A stretch of DNA of 64,000 nt from Chlamydiota bacterium (GCA_021772335.1 JAJFMD010000008.1:124001-188000); one strand, 5' to 3'; counted from the first letter of the stretch, positions 24,949 through 33,893 are shown. Numbers and translations are program-made. Notes: a model not told the origin generated them from the sequence alone.

Positions 24949-26183
24949 GATTTTATTGTTGTAATTTTAATAGAGTTTTCAATGTCTTTAGCGTGTTTTA
25001 ATGCTTCATCTCTCGAAGAGCCAGTTGCAATAAAATAAGCAACTCCTCCGCAACTGTTGCAATATTCGTTAACTCTATCTCCTTTCTTTAGAGGAGGGTT
25101 GAACCACCACTTAAAGTCGTAATAGCCGGGATGTTTTGAAATAGATTCAACTCCTTCAATTTTTTTGATAATCCCTGGTTTAGGGAATATAGAGCGGTTA
25201 ACCATTCCTTTGGCATACTTAGCTTTTAAGAAGTCCATATTAATTGGATCTTGAACAGCTTGTTGTACTGCTGCTTTTAGGATATTTGTTCCATTGCTAA
25301 GAGGAACCATTTCTGTGCCAAACCTTGGACCACCTAATCTGGGTGTTAATTCCAAGATACGAATGGTATTGTCATTGCTACAAATAATATCTCCCTTTAC
25401 AACTCCATTCGTGATACCTAGCGACAATGCCGCTTTTTCTGTAACAATTCGCATTTCTTCAGCTGTTTTTTGGGGAAGCGATGTTGGCATAATATCGCCG
25501 ATTTCTACAAAAAAGGGTTCGCACTCTTTATATTTGAATTCTCTGTCAGAAATGGCTGTCAAAAACAATTTACCATCGATCATGAGACCTTCAGTGCTAT
25601 GCTCAGTTCCAATTAAATATTCATCAACGACTACTTGAGGATCTTTATTAAAACTTGTTGAATATTCATAAGCAGAGCTGAGTTCTTTTTCATTTTTTAC
25701 TAATATAACGCCTTTTGATGAGGATAAGTTAAGTGGCTTCAGTACTACTGGAAATCCAATCTCTTCAGCAGCGCAAAAAACCTCAGCAAGGTTTTTTGCA
25801 AGTTTGAACCGGGGAGCTGGGACGTTGTATTTGTGAAAGATTGCAGAGCGCAGAGACTTGTAAGTTGAATGTTTAGCAATCAGAGAAGAGATTCCAAACA
25901 AATTGAAGTGTTCGGCAATAAGAGAAACTGAAATCGGAGTATCCCAGCATAGGCTTAAAACCCCATCAAAATGGTGACCGGCATTAGATAATTCAATGCT
26001 CGCTTCTAAAGCTTTTTCTGGATTTTTTGTGTCTGCCTCAATTAGTACATCAGCATCTTCAACTCCACGATCATCAAGAAATTCTGTAATTAAGAGCACC
26101 TTATAGCCCATTTCTTTAATAGGTCTAATCGCTTCTCCGCTCATGCCATTTCCGCAAAAGAGAATCGTTTTCTTTTTTTTCAT
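24945..26183 (-). CDS. ATP-grasp carboxylate-amine ligase
   Basis: A 412-aa ATP-grasp protein. The N-terminal preATP-grasp Rossmann-like domain begins KKTILFCGNGMSGEAIRPIK. The central ATP-binding part has FPVVLKPLNLSSSKGVILVK and DEYLIGTEHSTEGLMIDGK; the metal-binding end is IRILELTPRLGGPRFGTEMV. This resembles the amino acid/dipeptide ligase branch (biotin carboxylase-like), which joins a carboxylate to an amine through an acyl phosphate. It is first in a unit with the MIO enzyme and a glycosyltransferase, and I infer it forms an amide bond with the MIO product. The substrate pair is unknown. Confidence 0.87.
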   Translation of the reverse strand: MKKKKTILFCGNGMSGEAIRPIKEMGYKVLLITEFLDDRGVEDADVLIEADTKNPEKALEASIELSNAGHHFDGVLSLCWDTPISVSLIAEHFNLFGISSLIAKHSTYKSLRSAIFHKYNVPAPRFKLAKNLAEVFCAAEEIGFPVVLKPLNLSSSKGVILVKNEKELSSAYEYSTSFNKDPQVVVDEYLIGTEHSTEGLMIDGKLFLTAISDREFKYKECEPFFVEIGDIMPTSLPQKTAEEMRIVTEKAALSLGITNGVVKGDIICSNDNTIRILELTPRLGGPRFGTEMVPLSNGTNILKAAVQQAVQDPINMDFLKAKYAKGMVNRSIFPKPGIIKKIEGVESISKHPGYYDFKWWFNPPLKKGDRVNEYCNSCGGVAYFIATGSSRDEALKHAKDIENSIKITTIKS

Positions 26184-26207
26184 AGTCCAAGACGTTTTTT
26201 TTAATCT

Positions 26208-26236
26208 TTGACAAAGTTATCATATCGTGATATTTT
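26208..26236 (+). promoter_or_regulatory. Strong promoter with internal palindrome in the divergent intergenic region
   Basis: TTGACA (26208-26213), 17-bp spacer, TATTTT (26231-26236), giving a predicted start about 20 bp before the ATG at 26264. The palindrome ATATC-GT-GATAT (26222-26233) lies between -35 and -10 and is a candidate operator. On the opposite strand TATGAT (26219-26224) could serve as -10 for the ATP-grasp unit, so the two promoters may overlap and be co-regulated. Confidence 0.6.
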
Positions 26237-26263
26237 TTTCCTAAAAATAACTTCAAATGGCAT

Positions 26264-28402
26264 ATGAACTCCTTTCTTTGTGGGAATAAAACAAGAAATT
26301 CATCTGAGCATTCTAATCCTGCTTGTTTGACTTCTCTTAAGAAACTTGATTTTAAGGTTTTTGAAATTAAGTCCGGCGAATGTCTTCAAATTGCTACAGA
26401 ATGCGAAGAGCTCGTTTGCATAATATCCAGCGGACGTTTTCGAGTGTCATTTAATAAAGAATTAGCTGAGTTTTGTCGAAAAAACCCTTTTGAGGATCTT
26501 CCTTGTGGCGTCTATCTTTATCCTTTTTGTTCCATAGAGATTGAAAATATTGGAAGTGATTTAGGGTGTTTTTATATTGTTAAAGTGGCAGTTCGAGATG
26601 ATTTCCGAATAGATGAAAAACCGATTCTAATCAAGCCTGAAGATATTGCTGCTTTTTCAAGAGGAAAAGGTTCTTATTTTCGAACGATTCGGAATATTAT
26701 AGATGAAGATTTTCCTGCGCATTCCTTGCTTTGTGGTGAAACAATAAATCCTCCGGGACATTGGTCTTCATTTCCTCCTCATAAACATGATTCATCTCGT
26801 TTTGATAATGAATCTGAACATGAAGAAATTTATTATCATTTATTTTCACCTTCTGAAGGATGGGGTTATCAAGAAATTTATTCCCCTGAAAAAAAAATAA
26901 GTCAGACACTAAGAATAGAAAACAAAGATATCGTTGCAATACCTTATGGTTATCATCCAGTTGTCTCAGCACCAGGACATACATTATGTTATTTTTGGGC
27001 ATTGGCTGGCGATTCAAGAAAACTAAAAATGAAAGATGATGAAAGGTACTCTTGGATTCATCAACCAGGAAAAATCACAGGAAGACCTTATCATAAGATT
27101 GTTAGCACAATTCCTCATTCAGATAGCGTCGATCTGTTAAGAGAACTTGAAGATTCAGAGCCTTCTTCAATGCTTGGCCAACCTCCTGTGATTTGGGAAA
27201 GAGCTCAAGGATTTCAAGTATTTGATCCATATGGCAATGTTTTTATAGATTTCTCATCTGGAGTATTAATTGCCAATACTGGTCACAATCATCCAAAAGT
27301 TAACCAAGCTATTTTGGATCAAGTTAGTAATGGCTTGTTATCAAGTTATATTTTCCCCAATAGAAGCAGGATGAATTTTGTTAAGGCTCTTAAGAGACAT
27401 ATCCCTTTTGAAGATTCAGCTGTTCTATTAATGAGTACAGGTTCTGAAGCAGTGGAATCTTGCATAAAGTTAGCAAAAACATATGGTATGCAAACTAGAG
27501 CAAGCAAAAAAATTATAGTTAGTTTTGAAAATGCCTTCCATGGAAGAACTTTGGGAGCTCAGCTTGCAGGAGGGATTCCTGATTTAAAAAAATGGATAGG
27601 ATCTTTGGATCCTTCTTTTGTTCAAGTTCCTTTTCCAGATAATGTTCATTGTTTAGATCTGAATTTCTCTTCATTTACGGAGTCTTTGGAAGCACAAAAT
27701 ATTCATCCAAATGATGTTTGTGGGGTTTTAGTGGAGCCTTATCAGGGAGGAGTTGTATCATTTGCTCCTCAGGCATATATGCAGCAATTGCGTAAATGGT
27801 GTGATGTTCAGAATGCGTTACTTATTATGGATGAAGTGCAATCTGGATTTTGCCGCACTGGAAAGTGGTGGGGATTTGATCATTATGGCATTGTCCCTGA
27901 CCTCATTGCCTGTGGTAAGGGTATTAGTTCTTCTTTGCCTCTCTCAGCAGTCATCGGCACTAAGAATGTCTTAAATTTACATCCTCCTGGAGCAATGAGT
28001 ACAACTCATAGCGCAAATCCTGTTTCCTGTGCAGCGGGTACTGCATGCATAGAAGTTTTGGAAGAGGAAGAATTAGACTTAAATGCCTGTAAACTTGAAA
28101 AAATCATACTTTCTAAATCTAAGGACCTAACTCTAAATTATCCATCATATATTCGAGGGATTTATGGGAAAGGTCTTGTTTTTGCTATTCACATTCAAGA
28201 TCCTCATACTCTCTTTCCAAGCAAAGAATTCGCTAAGAAGATTGTTTGGAATTGCGCTCAAAAAGGTCTGTTATTATTTGCTCCAGTAGGAACTGATGGA
28301 GCGACAATTAAAATCTGCCCTCCTCTTTCTATTAATTCTGATGCATTAGAAGAAGGTTTTGAAATTTTAAAATCTGCATTTGAAGCGGTTTGTGATAAAT
28401 AG
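26264..28402 (+). CDS. IolB-like cupin fused to class III PLP aminotransferase
   Basis: A 712-aa two-domain protein. Residues about 20-275 resemble IolB/KduI-family sugar isomerases: LLCGETINPPGHWSSFPPHK with the metal-ligand His pair, HEEIYYHLFSP, IPYGYHPVVSAPGH. Residues about 290-710 are a class III aminotransferase: FSSGVLIANTGHNHP, STGSEAVESCIKLAK, FENAFHGRTLG, IMDEVQSGFCRTG, and the PLP lysine K552 in ACGKGISSSLPLS, then THSANPVSCAAG. I do not recall this fusion from characterised systems. The simplest inference is that the cupin half prepares a keto sugar or keto acid which the second half aminates. It precedes serS by 6 bp in one transcript. Confidence 0.88.
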   Translation: MNSFLCGNKTRNSSEHSNPACLTSLKKLDFKVFEIKSGECLQIATECEELVCIISSGRFRVSFNKELAEFCRKNPFEDLPCGVYLYPFCSIEIENIGSDLGCFYIVKVAVRDDFRIDEKPILIKPEDIAAFSRGKGSYFRTIRNIIDEDFPAHSLLCGETINPPGHWSSFPPHKHDSSRFDNESEHEEIYYHLFSPSEGWGYQEIYSPEKKISQTLRIENKDIVAIPYGYHPVVSAPGHTLCYFWALAGDSRKLKMKDDERYSWIHQPGKITGRPYHKIVSTIPHSDSVDLLRELEDSEPSSMLGQPPVIWERAQGFQVFDPYGNVFIDFSSGVLIANTGHNHPKVNQAILDQVSNGLLSSYIFPNRSRMNFVKALKRHIPFEDSAVLLMSTGSEAVESCIKLAKTYGMQTRASKKIIVSFENAFHGRTLGAQLAGGIPDLKKWIGSLDPSFVQVPFPDNVHCLDLNFSSFTESLEAQNIHPNDVCGVLVEPYQGGVVSFAPQAYMQQLRKWCDVQNALLIMDEVQSGFCRTGKWWGFDHYGIVPDLIACGKGISSSLPLSAVIGTKNVLNLHPPGAMSTTHSANPVSCAAGTACIEVLEEEELDLNACKLEKIILSKSKDLTLNYPSYIRGIYGKGLVFAIHIQDPHTLFPSKEFAKKIVWNCAQKGLLLFAPVGTDGATIKICPPLSINSDALEEGFEILKSAFEAVCDK

Positions 28403-28408
28403 GATAGA

Positions 28409-29698
28409 ATGCTTGATCTAAAATTTATTAAAGAAAATCAAGAGGTTGTTAGGCTAGCTATTCAACAAAAAAATATTTGCTTAGATTTAGATGAGCTTTT
28501 AAATTGCGAGCGGATTGTATTAGATCTTAAGCAAAAAATTCAAGCATTGCAAGCAAAGCGTAATGCAAATGCAAAAAAGTTCTCACAGGTTAAAGGCAAA
28601 GAGAGAGAGGATTTGATTTCATATGGCAAAGAGCTAGGAAATCAAGTTACAGCTCTTAGTAGTTCGTTAGCTGAAGCTGAACACAATCTCAATGAATACC
28701 TTCTATTAATTCCTAATATTCCATCCCAGAGCTCTCCTATAGGTCCTGATGAAGAATATAACGTTGAAGTTAGGAAATGGGGAGCTCCTAGAAGGTTCGA
28801 TTTTCCAAATTTAAACCATATCGATATTCTACAAAAGAACAACTGGGCTGACTTTCAACGAATTGCAAAAATTTCTGGAAGTAGAACATATCTTATTAAA
28901 AATGAATTAGTTCTTCTTGAAATGGCCATCATTCAATTTGCAATTAGTCAAGCTTGTTCTCATCAATTTCAGCTTTTATCTCTTCCCTCCTTGGTTAGAG
29001 AACATGCTCTTGTAGGAACAGGTCACTTTCCTTCTGGAAGAGATCAAGTTTATTTTTTGCCAGACGACAATCTTTTTTTATCAGGAACTGCAGAAGTTCC
29101 AATTAATAGTCTACATGCAGGAGAAATTTTGGATGAGAAATCCCTGCCTTTGCTTTACGCTGGCTTTTCTCCATGTTTTAGAAGGGAGGCAGGTAGTGCC
29201 GGCCGGGATGTTAGAGGGCTAATTCGAGTCCATCAATTTTATAAAATTGAATTATTCGTTATTTGTAAAAACGATAAAGATGAATCACTTTTTTGGTTAA
29301 ATAAATTACTGTCTATTTCTGAAGAAATTCTCCAAAAGTTAGAGATCCCTTACCGCGTAATTGAGTGTTGTACTGGAGATATGGGGACTGGTAAGGTTAA
29401 GATGTTTGATATTGAAAGTTGGGTTCCCAGTGAATCAAAATATCGTGAGACACATAGTTGCTCGTCTCTTCATGATTGGCAGGCTCGTCGTTCAAATGTT
29501 AGATTTCGTACAACGGATGGACAAATTAAATTTTGCCATACTTTGAACAATACTGCTATTGCAACACCTAGAATTTTGGTTCCATTTCTTGAAAATCATC
29601 AGCAAGAAGATGGTAGTATATATATTCCACCACCTCTTCGACCATTTTTAATGGGCATTGAATATTTGACTCCAAAGAGAGCTCCCGCTTCTTTTTAA
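28409..29698 (+). CDS. serS: Seryl-tRNA synthetase
   Basis: A full-length 429-aa class II SerRS. The N-terminal long coiled-coil arm spans about 30-105; motif 2 region has SPCFRREAGSAGRDVRGLIR, followed by HQFYKIELF; ETHSCSSLHDWQARR provides the serine pocket; motif 3 is NNTAIATPRILVPFLENHQQ. All key parts are present, so it is likely active. The ATG follows the aminotransferase stop by 6 bp, so it belongs to the biosynthetic transcript. It could be the sole housekeeping gene relocated here or a second, pathway-dedicated copy supplying Ser-tRNA or seryl-AMP. The window cannot tell. Confidence 0.93.
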   Translation: MLDLKFIKENQEVVRLAIQQKNICLDLDELLNCERIVLDLKQKIQALQAKRNANAKKFSQVKGKEREDLISYGKELGNQVTALSSSLAEAEHNLNEYLLLIPNIPSQSSPIGPDEEYNVEVRKWGAPRRFDFPNLNHIDILQKNNWADFQRIAKISGSRTYLIKNELVLLEMAIIQFAISQACSHQFQLLSLPSLVREHALVGTGHFPSGRDQVYFLPDDNLFLSGTAEVPINSLHAGEILDEKSLPLLYAGFSPCFRREAGSAGRDVRGLIRVHQFYKIELFVICKNDKDESLFWLNKLLSISEEILQKLEIPYRVIECCTGDMGTGKVKMFDIESWVPSESKYRETHSCSSLHDWQARRSNVRFRTTDGQIKFCHTLNNTAIATPRILVPFLENHQQEDGSIYIPPPLRPFLMGIEYLTPKRAPASF

Positions 29699-29708
29699 TG
29701 ATATAAGT

Positions 29709-29979
29709 TTATGCATTTTGATTTTCTGGTTTTTGATTGAGCTCTATTTTTGGATCAACTTCTTTTAATAGCGAATGCGTTGGTAATCTATGTTCACGCT
29801 AAATAGCATTTTTAATGCCAAGCTTTTATTGTGTTTTTAAGAGCAAGTATCAATAGATGCAGAGATTTTTTATCTCCTTTTAGGCTTCCTTCAAGAGTTG
29901 CATTTAAATATGCGATTGCTTCATCAGAATCTTTAAATTTTTCTATTAATCAATCTTAATATTTTTTGCTTTTAGCCAT
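29709..29979 (-). pseudogene. Decayed HigA-like addiction-module antitoxin
   Basis: From the ATG at 29979 the minus strand reads MAKSKKY, stop, D, stop, LIEKFKDSDEAIAYLNATLE, then ...LLILALKNTIKAWH and a stop; a frame change continues into REHRLPTHSLLKEVDPKIEL. This matches the layout of short COG3636-type antitoxins (LIE+LKDPEEA..YLNAALE, LLAL+ then REHLY..LS) with at least three stops and one frameshift. No intact toxin partner is evident. Bases 29980-30284 hold only AT-rich sequence with no gene I can support. Confidence 0.6.
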
Positions 29980-30284
29980 TATGAAGTATCAAAAAGAAAT
30001 AAGCTTGTGATATGCAGTTAATGTCTTAAAAGTCCTGTCAAAAAGAAACCGTAAAATATTCCGGAGAGCAAACCCTCTGAAGTGTTGAGGGATAAACGAG
30101 TTTTAAGTTCTGGATACATCGCATCGTATATGTTGAGTATCTATTTTATGCTAAAGATCGAAAGAGCTAGGGCTAGAATAATATATGATTCCTGTAATAT
30201 GAGTTCTTTGTTTTTCCTATTAAATTTAAAGGGCTTTAAAGCGATCGAGATGTAATAGATCGCTTTATGTTTTAGCCTAAGTTT

Positions 30285-30908
30285 TTAGTCGGGAAGTAGT
30301 TCGATAAGACCTGTCTGTAAGTTGTAATATCCTGCGTACACTTCTACTTTTTCATCTTTGATGTATTTTTGGATTGTTTGGGTAGCTACCAGAAAATTTT
30401 TCATATTCACTGCATTAGCTTTTATCGAGCTAACTAAAAGATCGGAAGGATTTAGTTCTCTTTCTTCTTTAACTGAGGGTTTTATCAATTTGGCTATGCC
30501 TTCAATGTCCTCTGTTGTGCCTTTTATGACTGCTTTGACAGCTCCGCAGTTTTCGTGGCCAAGCACAAGAATCACAGAAGAATGTAGATAAACAGTTGAG
30601 TATTTAATACTTTCCAGGTCCAGAGGACCAATAACATTGCCTGCTACGCGTACAACAAATAGATCTCCGACACCTTGATCAAAAATGATTTCAGGAGCTA
30701 CGCGAGAATCTGAACAGCTAACTATAACGGCAAAAGGCTCTTGCAGAGAAGCTACTGCCTCACGTCTTTCTGAAGTGCGATTGGGATGTTTTAATTGATC
30801 ATTGGCATAACGTTGATTTCCTTCCATTAAACGCTTGATACCATCTAGCTCTGAAGCTAAAGGGCTGATTGCAGTTAAAGCAAGTAATATGATGAGTTTA
30901 TTTAGCAT
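30285..30908 (-). CDS. Exported beta-class carbonic anhydrase
   Basis: A 207-aa beta-carbonic anhydrase interconverting CO2 and bicarbonate. Zinc ligands are C65, H118 and C121 (SCSDSR and GHENCGA), and the catalytic dyad D67/R69 is in CSDSRV. An N-terminal hydrophobic stretch (residues 4-18) ending SPLAS looks like a signal peptide, placing the enzyme in the periplasm; many other beta enzymes are cytoplasmic. It is alone on its strand with AT-rich intergenic DNA on both sides. A role in periplasmic pH or inorganic carbon handling is inferred. Confidence 0.92.
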   Translation of the reverse strand: MLNKLIILLALTAISPLASELDGIKRLMEGNQRYANDQLKHPNRTSERREAVASLQEPFAVIVSCSDSRVAPEIIFDQGVGDLFVVRVAGNVIGPLDLESIKYSTVYLHSSVILVLGHENCGAVKAVIKGTTEDIEGIAKLIKPSVKEERELNPSDLLVSSIKANAVNMKNFLVATQTIQKYIKDEKVEVYAGYYNLQTGLIELLPD

Positions 30909-31082
30909 TGAATACCTATAGTTTTTTCCTTATTTGTTATGTAAATGAAAAAAACTATTTTTGCAGCAAAATAAATTGTGTTGCCTAGTGATTTTCAAGC
31001 CCGATCTTTCTAAAAAAACAATGTTCTTTTTTTTTTTGATATCTATAGTCAATATATCTGCAGTTTTTATAAGAGGATTCAA

Positions 31083-33095
31083 ATGAAGCGACTAGGAATT
31101 TGTGCTGTATTGGTGTGTGCTGTTTTAAAAGGGGATGAGGGAATGTGGCCACTAAATAATGTACCTAAACAGAGAATTGAAGAGAAATATCAGGTTAAAT
31201 TGAGCGATGAATGGATTGAGCGAGTGCAAAAGTCGTGCGTAAGAGTAAGTACGGGTGGTTCAGGTTCTTTTGTCTCGTCTGAGGGTTTGATGATGACTAA
31301 TCATCATGTTGGAGCTAAGGCGATCTATAATCTCTCGAGTGAGAAAAGAGATTTAATGGATCAGGGATATTATGCGACGGCTAGAGAGGGGGAGTTAAAG
31401 TGTCCAAATCTTTATGTCGATCAATTGATGGTCATTGAAGATGTTACTAGAAAGGTAGAGAGTGCTTTGTCGGAGGGTATGACCCTTACTGAGAAGGAAG
31501 CTGCGCGCACAGCGATAATCGCAACACTGAAAGATGAAGCAAAAGCGCGCACAGGACTATTGCCTGAGTTTGTATCTCTTTATCAAGGAGCGCGCTCATA
31601 TCTTTATTTATATAAGCATTATGATGATGTACGCTTGGTGATGGCACCAGAAAAAAATAGCGCGAGTTTTGGTGGCGATATCGATAATTTTACGTTTCCT
31701 AGATATTGCTTAGATGTCTGCTTTTTTAGGGTTTATGAAAATGATAAGCCTGTGAATACGAAAAAGAACTACTTGCAGTGGAGCAAGGCAGGTCCCAAAC
31801 TCAAAGAGCCTCTTTTTGTGATTGGTCATCCTGGCTCTACGCAGAGAACATATACTTCAGCGCATTTGCAATTTTTTAAAGATATAGAATTGCCTCTATA
31901 TTCAGAATTTATTCGCACTCGTATCAATCTGTTAGAAAAACTTTCCAAGAAAAATGAAGAGGACAGTCGTATTGCATATGCAGATCTTCATAGGTTTAGC
32001 AATTCAAACAAGGTGCTTACCGCTTTTGAAAATGGCCTTAGAGATCAGCCAATTATTGAGAATAAAAGAGAGTATGAAGCGAATTTAGTTGGGAAGGGAG
32101 AGGCATGGATTGATTTAGAAGCTGTGCTTCATGAAGCGCGAGGTTATTATCCCCAGTATTTTGTGATGGAAAGGTTAGGACCGCGCTATTCTAGATCGTA
32201 TAATTGGGCACGCCATCTTGTGAGGATTGCTGCAGAGCGCAAAAAGCCCAATCAAAAGAGACTGAAAGAGTATGTTGATAGTGAGATCCCTACAATCGAA
32301 TTGGATTTGTTTTCAACAGAACCTGTTTACGACAATCTTGAGAGGCTGTTTTTAGTTGACAGTTTGAAAAGAATTAAGAAAAATTTTGGTGAAAAACATC
32401 CTGTTGTAAAAGTGATACTAGGCCGTAAGTCTATAGAAACTCGTGTTGATGAGATTTTAGCAGGAACAAAAATTAATGATGTTGAGTTTCGGAAGCAGTT
32501 ATATAATGATCCTAGTTTGATTTTAAAGAGTTCAGATCCAATGATTATGCTTGTCAGGGAGTTAGATCCTTTTGCAAGAAAATTAAGAGAGAGACATGAC
32601 AATCATCTACTCAGTGGTCAAAATGAGGCATATCAAAAAATTATGGGAACGATTTTTGAGCAATATGGAGATGCTGTTTATCCCGATGCGACGTTTACTT
32701 TGAGATTGTCTTATGGTGAGATGAGTGGCTATCAGGATGTTCCTCCGATGACAACAATTAATGGTTTGTTTGCAAGAGCTGCAAAGCATGAGGAAAAGCC
32801 TCCCTATCAATTGGCTGAGAGTTGGAAAAACAGTCAGCATTGTTTGAGTGATGTGCCGATGAATTTCATCTCAACGAATGATATCATTGGGGGAAATTCT
32901 GGCAGCCCGATTATCAATGCTAAAGGCCAAATTGTTGGAATTATTTTTGATGGTAATCAACACTCTCTTCTATGGAATTTCACATTTGATCAAGAGAGAG
33001 GAAGAGCAATTAGTGTGCATTCACAGGGCATCATAGAAGCTTTGAAAAAAGTGTACAATGCTCCTGCTTTAGTTAATGAACTTAGAGGTAAATAA
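31083..33095 (+). CDS. S46-family dipeptidyl-peptidase (DPP7/DPP11-like)
   Basis: A 670-aa serine exopeptidase of family S46, which removes N-terminal dipeptides in the periplasm. A short signal peptide (1-15) is present. The chymotrypsin-like triad includes the His in MMTNHHVG (74/75), an Asp in the GGDIDNFTFPRY block, and S606 in IGGNSGSPI. An intact family hallmark is MWPLNNVPKQRIEEKY near the N-terminus. Following the Ser, IFDGN has Gly where DPP11 enzymes are remembered to have Arg, suggesting hydrophobic (DPP7-like) rather than acidic P1 preference; this is inference. One base separates it from the next gene, so it heads an operon of about three genes. Confidence 0.93.
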   Translation: MKRLGICAVLVCAVLKGDEGMWPLNNVPKQRIEEKYQVKLSDEWIERVQKSCVRVSTGGSGSFVSSEGLMMTNHHVGAKAIYNLSSEKRDLMDQGYYATAREGELKCPNLYVDQLMVIEDVTRKVESALSEGMTLTEKEAARTAIIATLKDEAKARTGLLPEFVSLYQGARSYLYLYKHYDDVRLVMAPEKNSASFGGDIDNFTFPRYCLDVCFFRVYENDKPVNTKKNYLQWSKAGPKLKEPLFVIGHPGSTQRTYTSAHLQFFKDIELPLYSEFIRTRINLLEKLSKKNEEDSRIAYADLHRFSNSNKVLTAFENGLRDQPIIENKREYEANLVGKGEAWIDLEAVLHEARGYYPQYFVMERLGPRYSRSYNWARHLVRIAAERKKPNQKRLKEYVDSEIPTIELDLFSTEPVYDNLERLFLVDSLKRIKKNFGEKHPVVKVILGRKSIETRVDEILAGTKINDVEFRKQLYNDPSLILKSSDPMIMLVRELDPFARKLRERHDNHLLSGQNEAYQKIMGTIFEQYGDAVYPDATFTLRLSYGEMSGYQDVPPMTTINGLFARAAKHEEKPPYQLAESWKNSQHCLSDVPMNFISTNDIIGGNSGSPIINAKGQIVGIIFDGNQHSLLWNFTFDQERGRAISVHSQGIIEALKKVYNAPALVNELRGK

Positions 33096-33096
33096 G

Positions 33097-33891
33097 ATGA
33101 ATAAACTGTTGGTATTTGCAATATTATGCTTTGGTTTTTTGCATGCAAAAGATGGGAAAATTCGCTTTCTTAGAGATAGCGGAGATCCTGAAAACAAGAC
33201 AGAAATTTTTATGCAAAAAGCAAATGGAATGAAAGCTCCATTACTTATGATTCTCCATGGCGCAGGAGCTGAAAATGGAGTGAGGTCTATAGCTGCAGAT
33301 CAATTTGAGTATTGGATTGAACGGGGATATTCTGTCGCTGCAATCTCTATGCCAGGCTATGGAAGAAGTCGAGGAGAAAGGGATTTTTGTGGACCTGATA
33401 CGTTAAGTATTTTGAATCAAGCGATTGATGCGCTTAAACGAAGATTCAATGTTGAGAATTATGGGATCATTGGATTTGGGCTGGGAGGTACTGCTGCACT
33501 ATTACTCGCTTCTCAAAGAAGTGATATTAGCTGTATTATAGCTACTAATTTTTGTTGCGATTTGCTGAGGCACTTAGATTTAAAGGATCCTCTAGTAGAG
33601 ACGCTACTTGCGAAAAATTATGCGATCTCTATTGATGAAGAATCTTTCCGCGTGCGTTCTGCTCTAGCTCATGTCGAGACGATCAATACACCGATGTTTT
33701 TGTTGCATAGAAAGGATAGTCCTATTTTCAATGAAAACGAAGTCGTTGATTTTGCAAATGCATTGCAGAATAGAGGGGTGGAATGCCGTTATTCTTTCTT
33801 AGAAAAAAAACCTGTGGATGAACAAAAAATCAGCCATGAAGAATTTATATTTGAGACGTGTAATTGGGTTGATGCCCATATGAAAGGTTAA
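33097..33891 (+). CDS. Exported alpha/beta-hydrolase-fold protein lacking the usual nucleophile
   Basis: A 264-aa protein, starting at the ATG one base after the S46 stop; MNKLLVFAILCFGFLHA is a signal peptide. The alpha/beta hydrolase (dienelactone hydrolase/prolyl oligopeptidase-like) layout is visible: LLMILHGAGAENG oxyanion loop, MPGYGRSRGERD, and the nucleophile elbow. The elbow reads GFGLGG where family members have GxSxG or GFCLGG, so Ser/Cys is replaced by Gly. A late Asp (LLHRKDSP) and His (KISHEEF) persist. It may be a non-catalytic or altered enzyme. Co-transcription with the S46 peptidase suggests peptide degradation in the periplasm. Confidence 0.85.
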   Translation: MNKLLVFAILCFGFLHAKDGKIRFLRDSGDPENKTEIFMQKANGMKAPLLMILHGAGAENGVRSIAADQFEYWIERGYSVAAISMPGYGRSRGERDFCGPDTLSILNQAIDALKRRFNVENYGIIGFGLGGTAALLLASQRSDISCIIATNFCCDLLRHLDLKDPLVETLLAKNYAISIDEESFRVRSALAHVETINTPMFLLHRKDSPIFNENEVVDFANALQNRGVECRYSFLEKKPVDEQKISHEEFIFETCNWVDAHMKG

Positions 33892-33893
33892 AT

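Noticed and set aside
29980-30284. Remnant of a HigB-like toxin upstream of the antitoxin fossil
   Set aside because: Short open stretches exist on the minus strand, but none keeps a convincing toxin motif.
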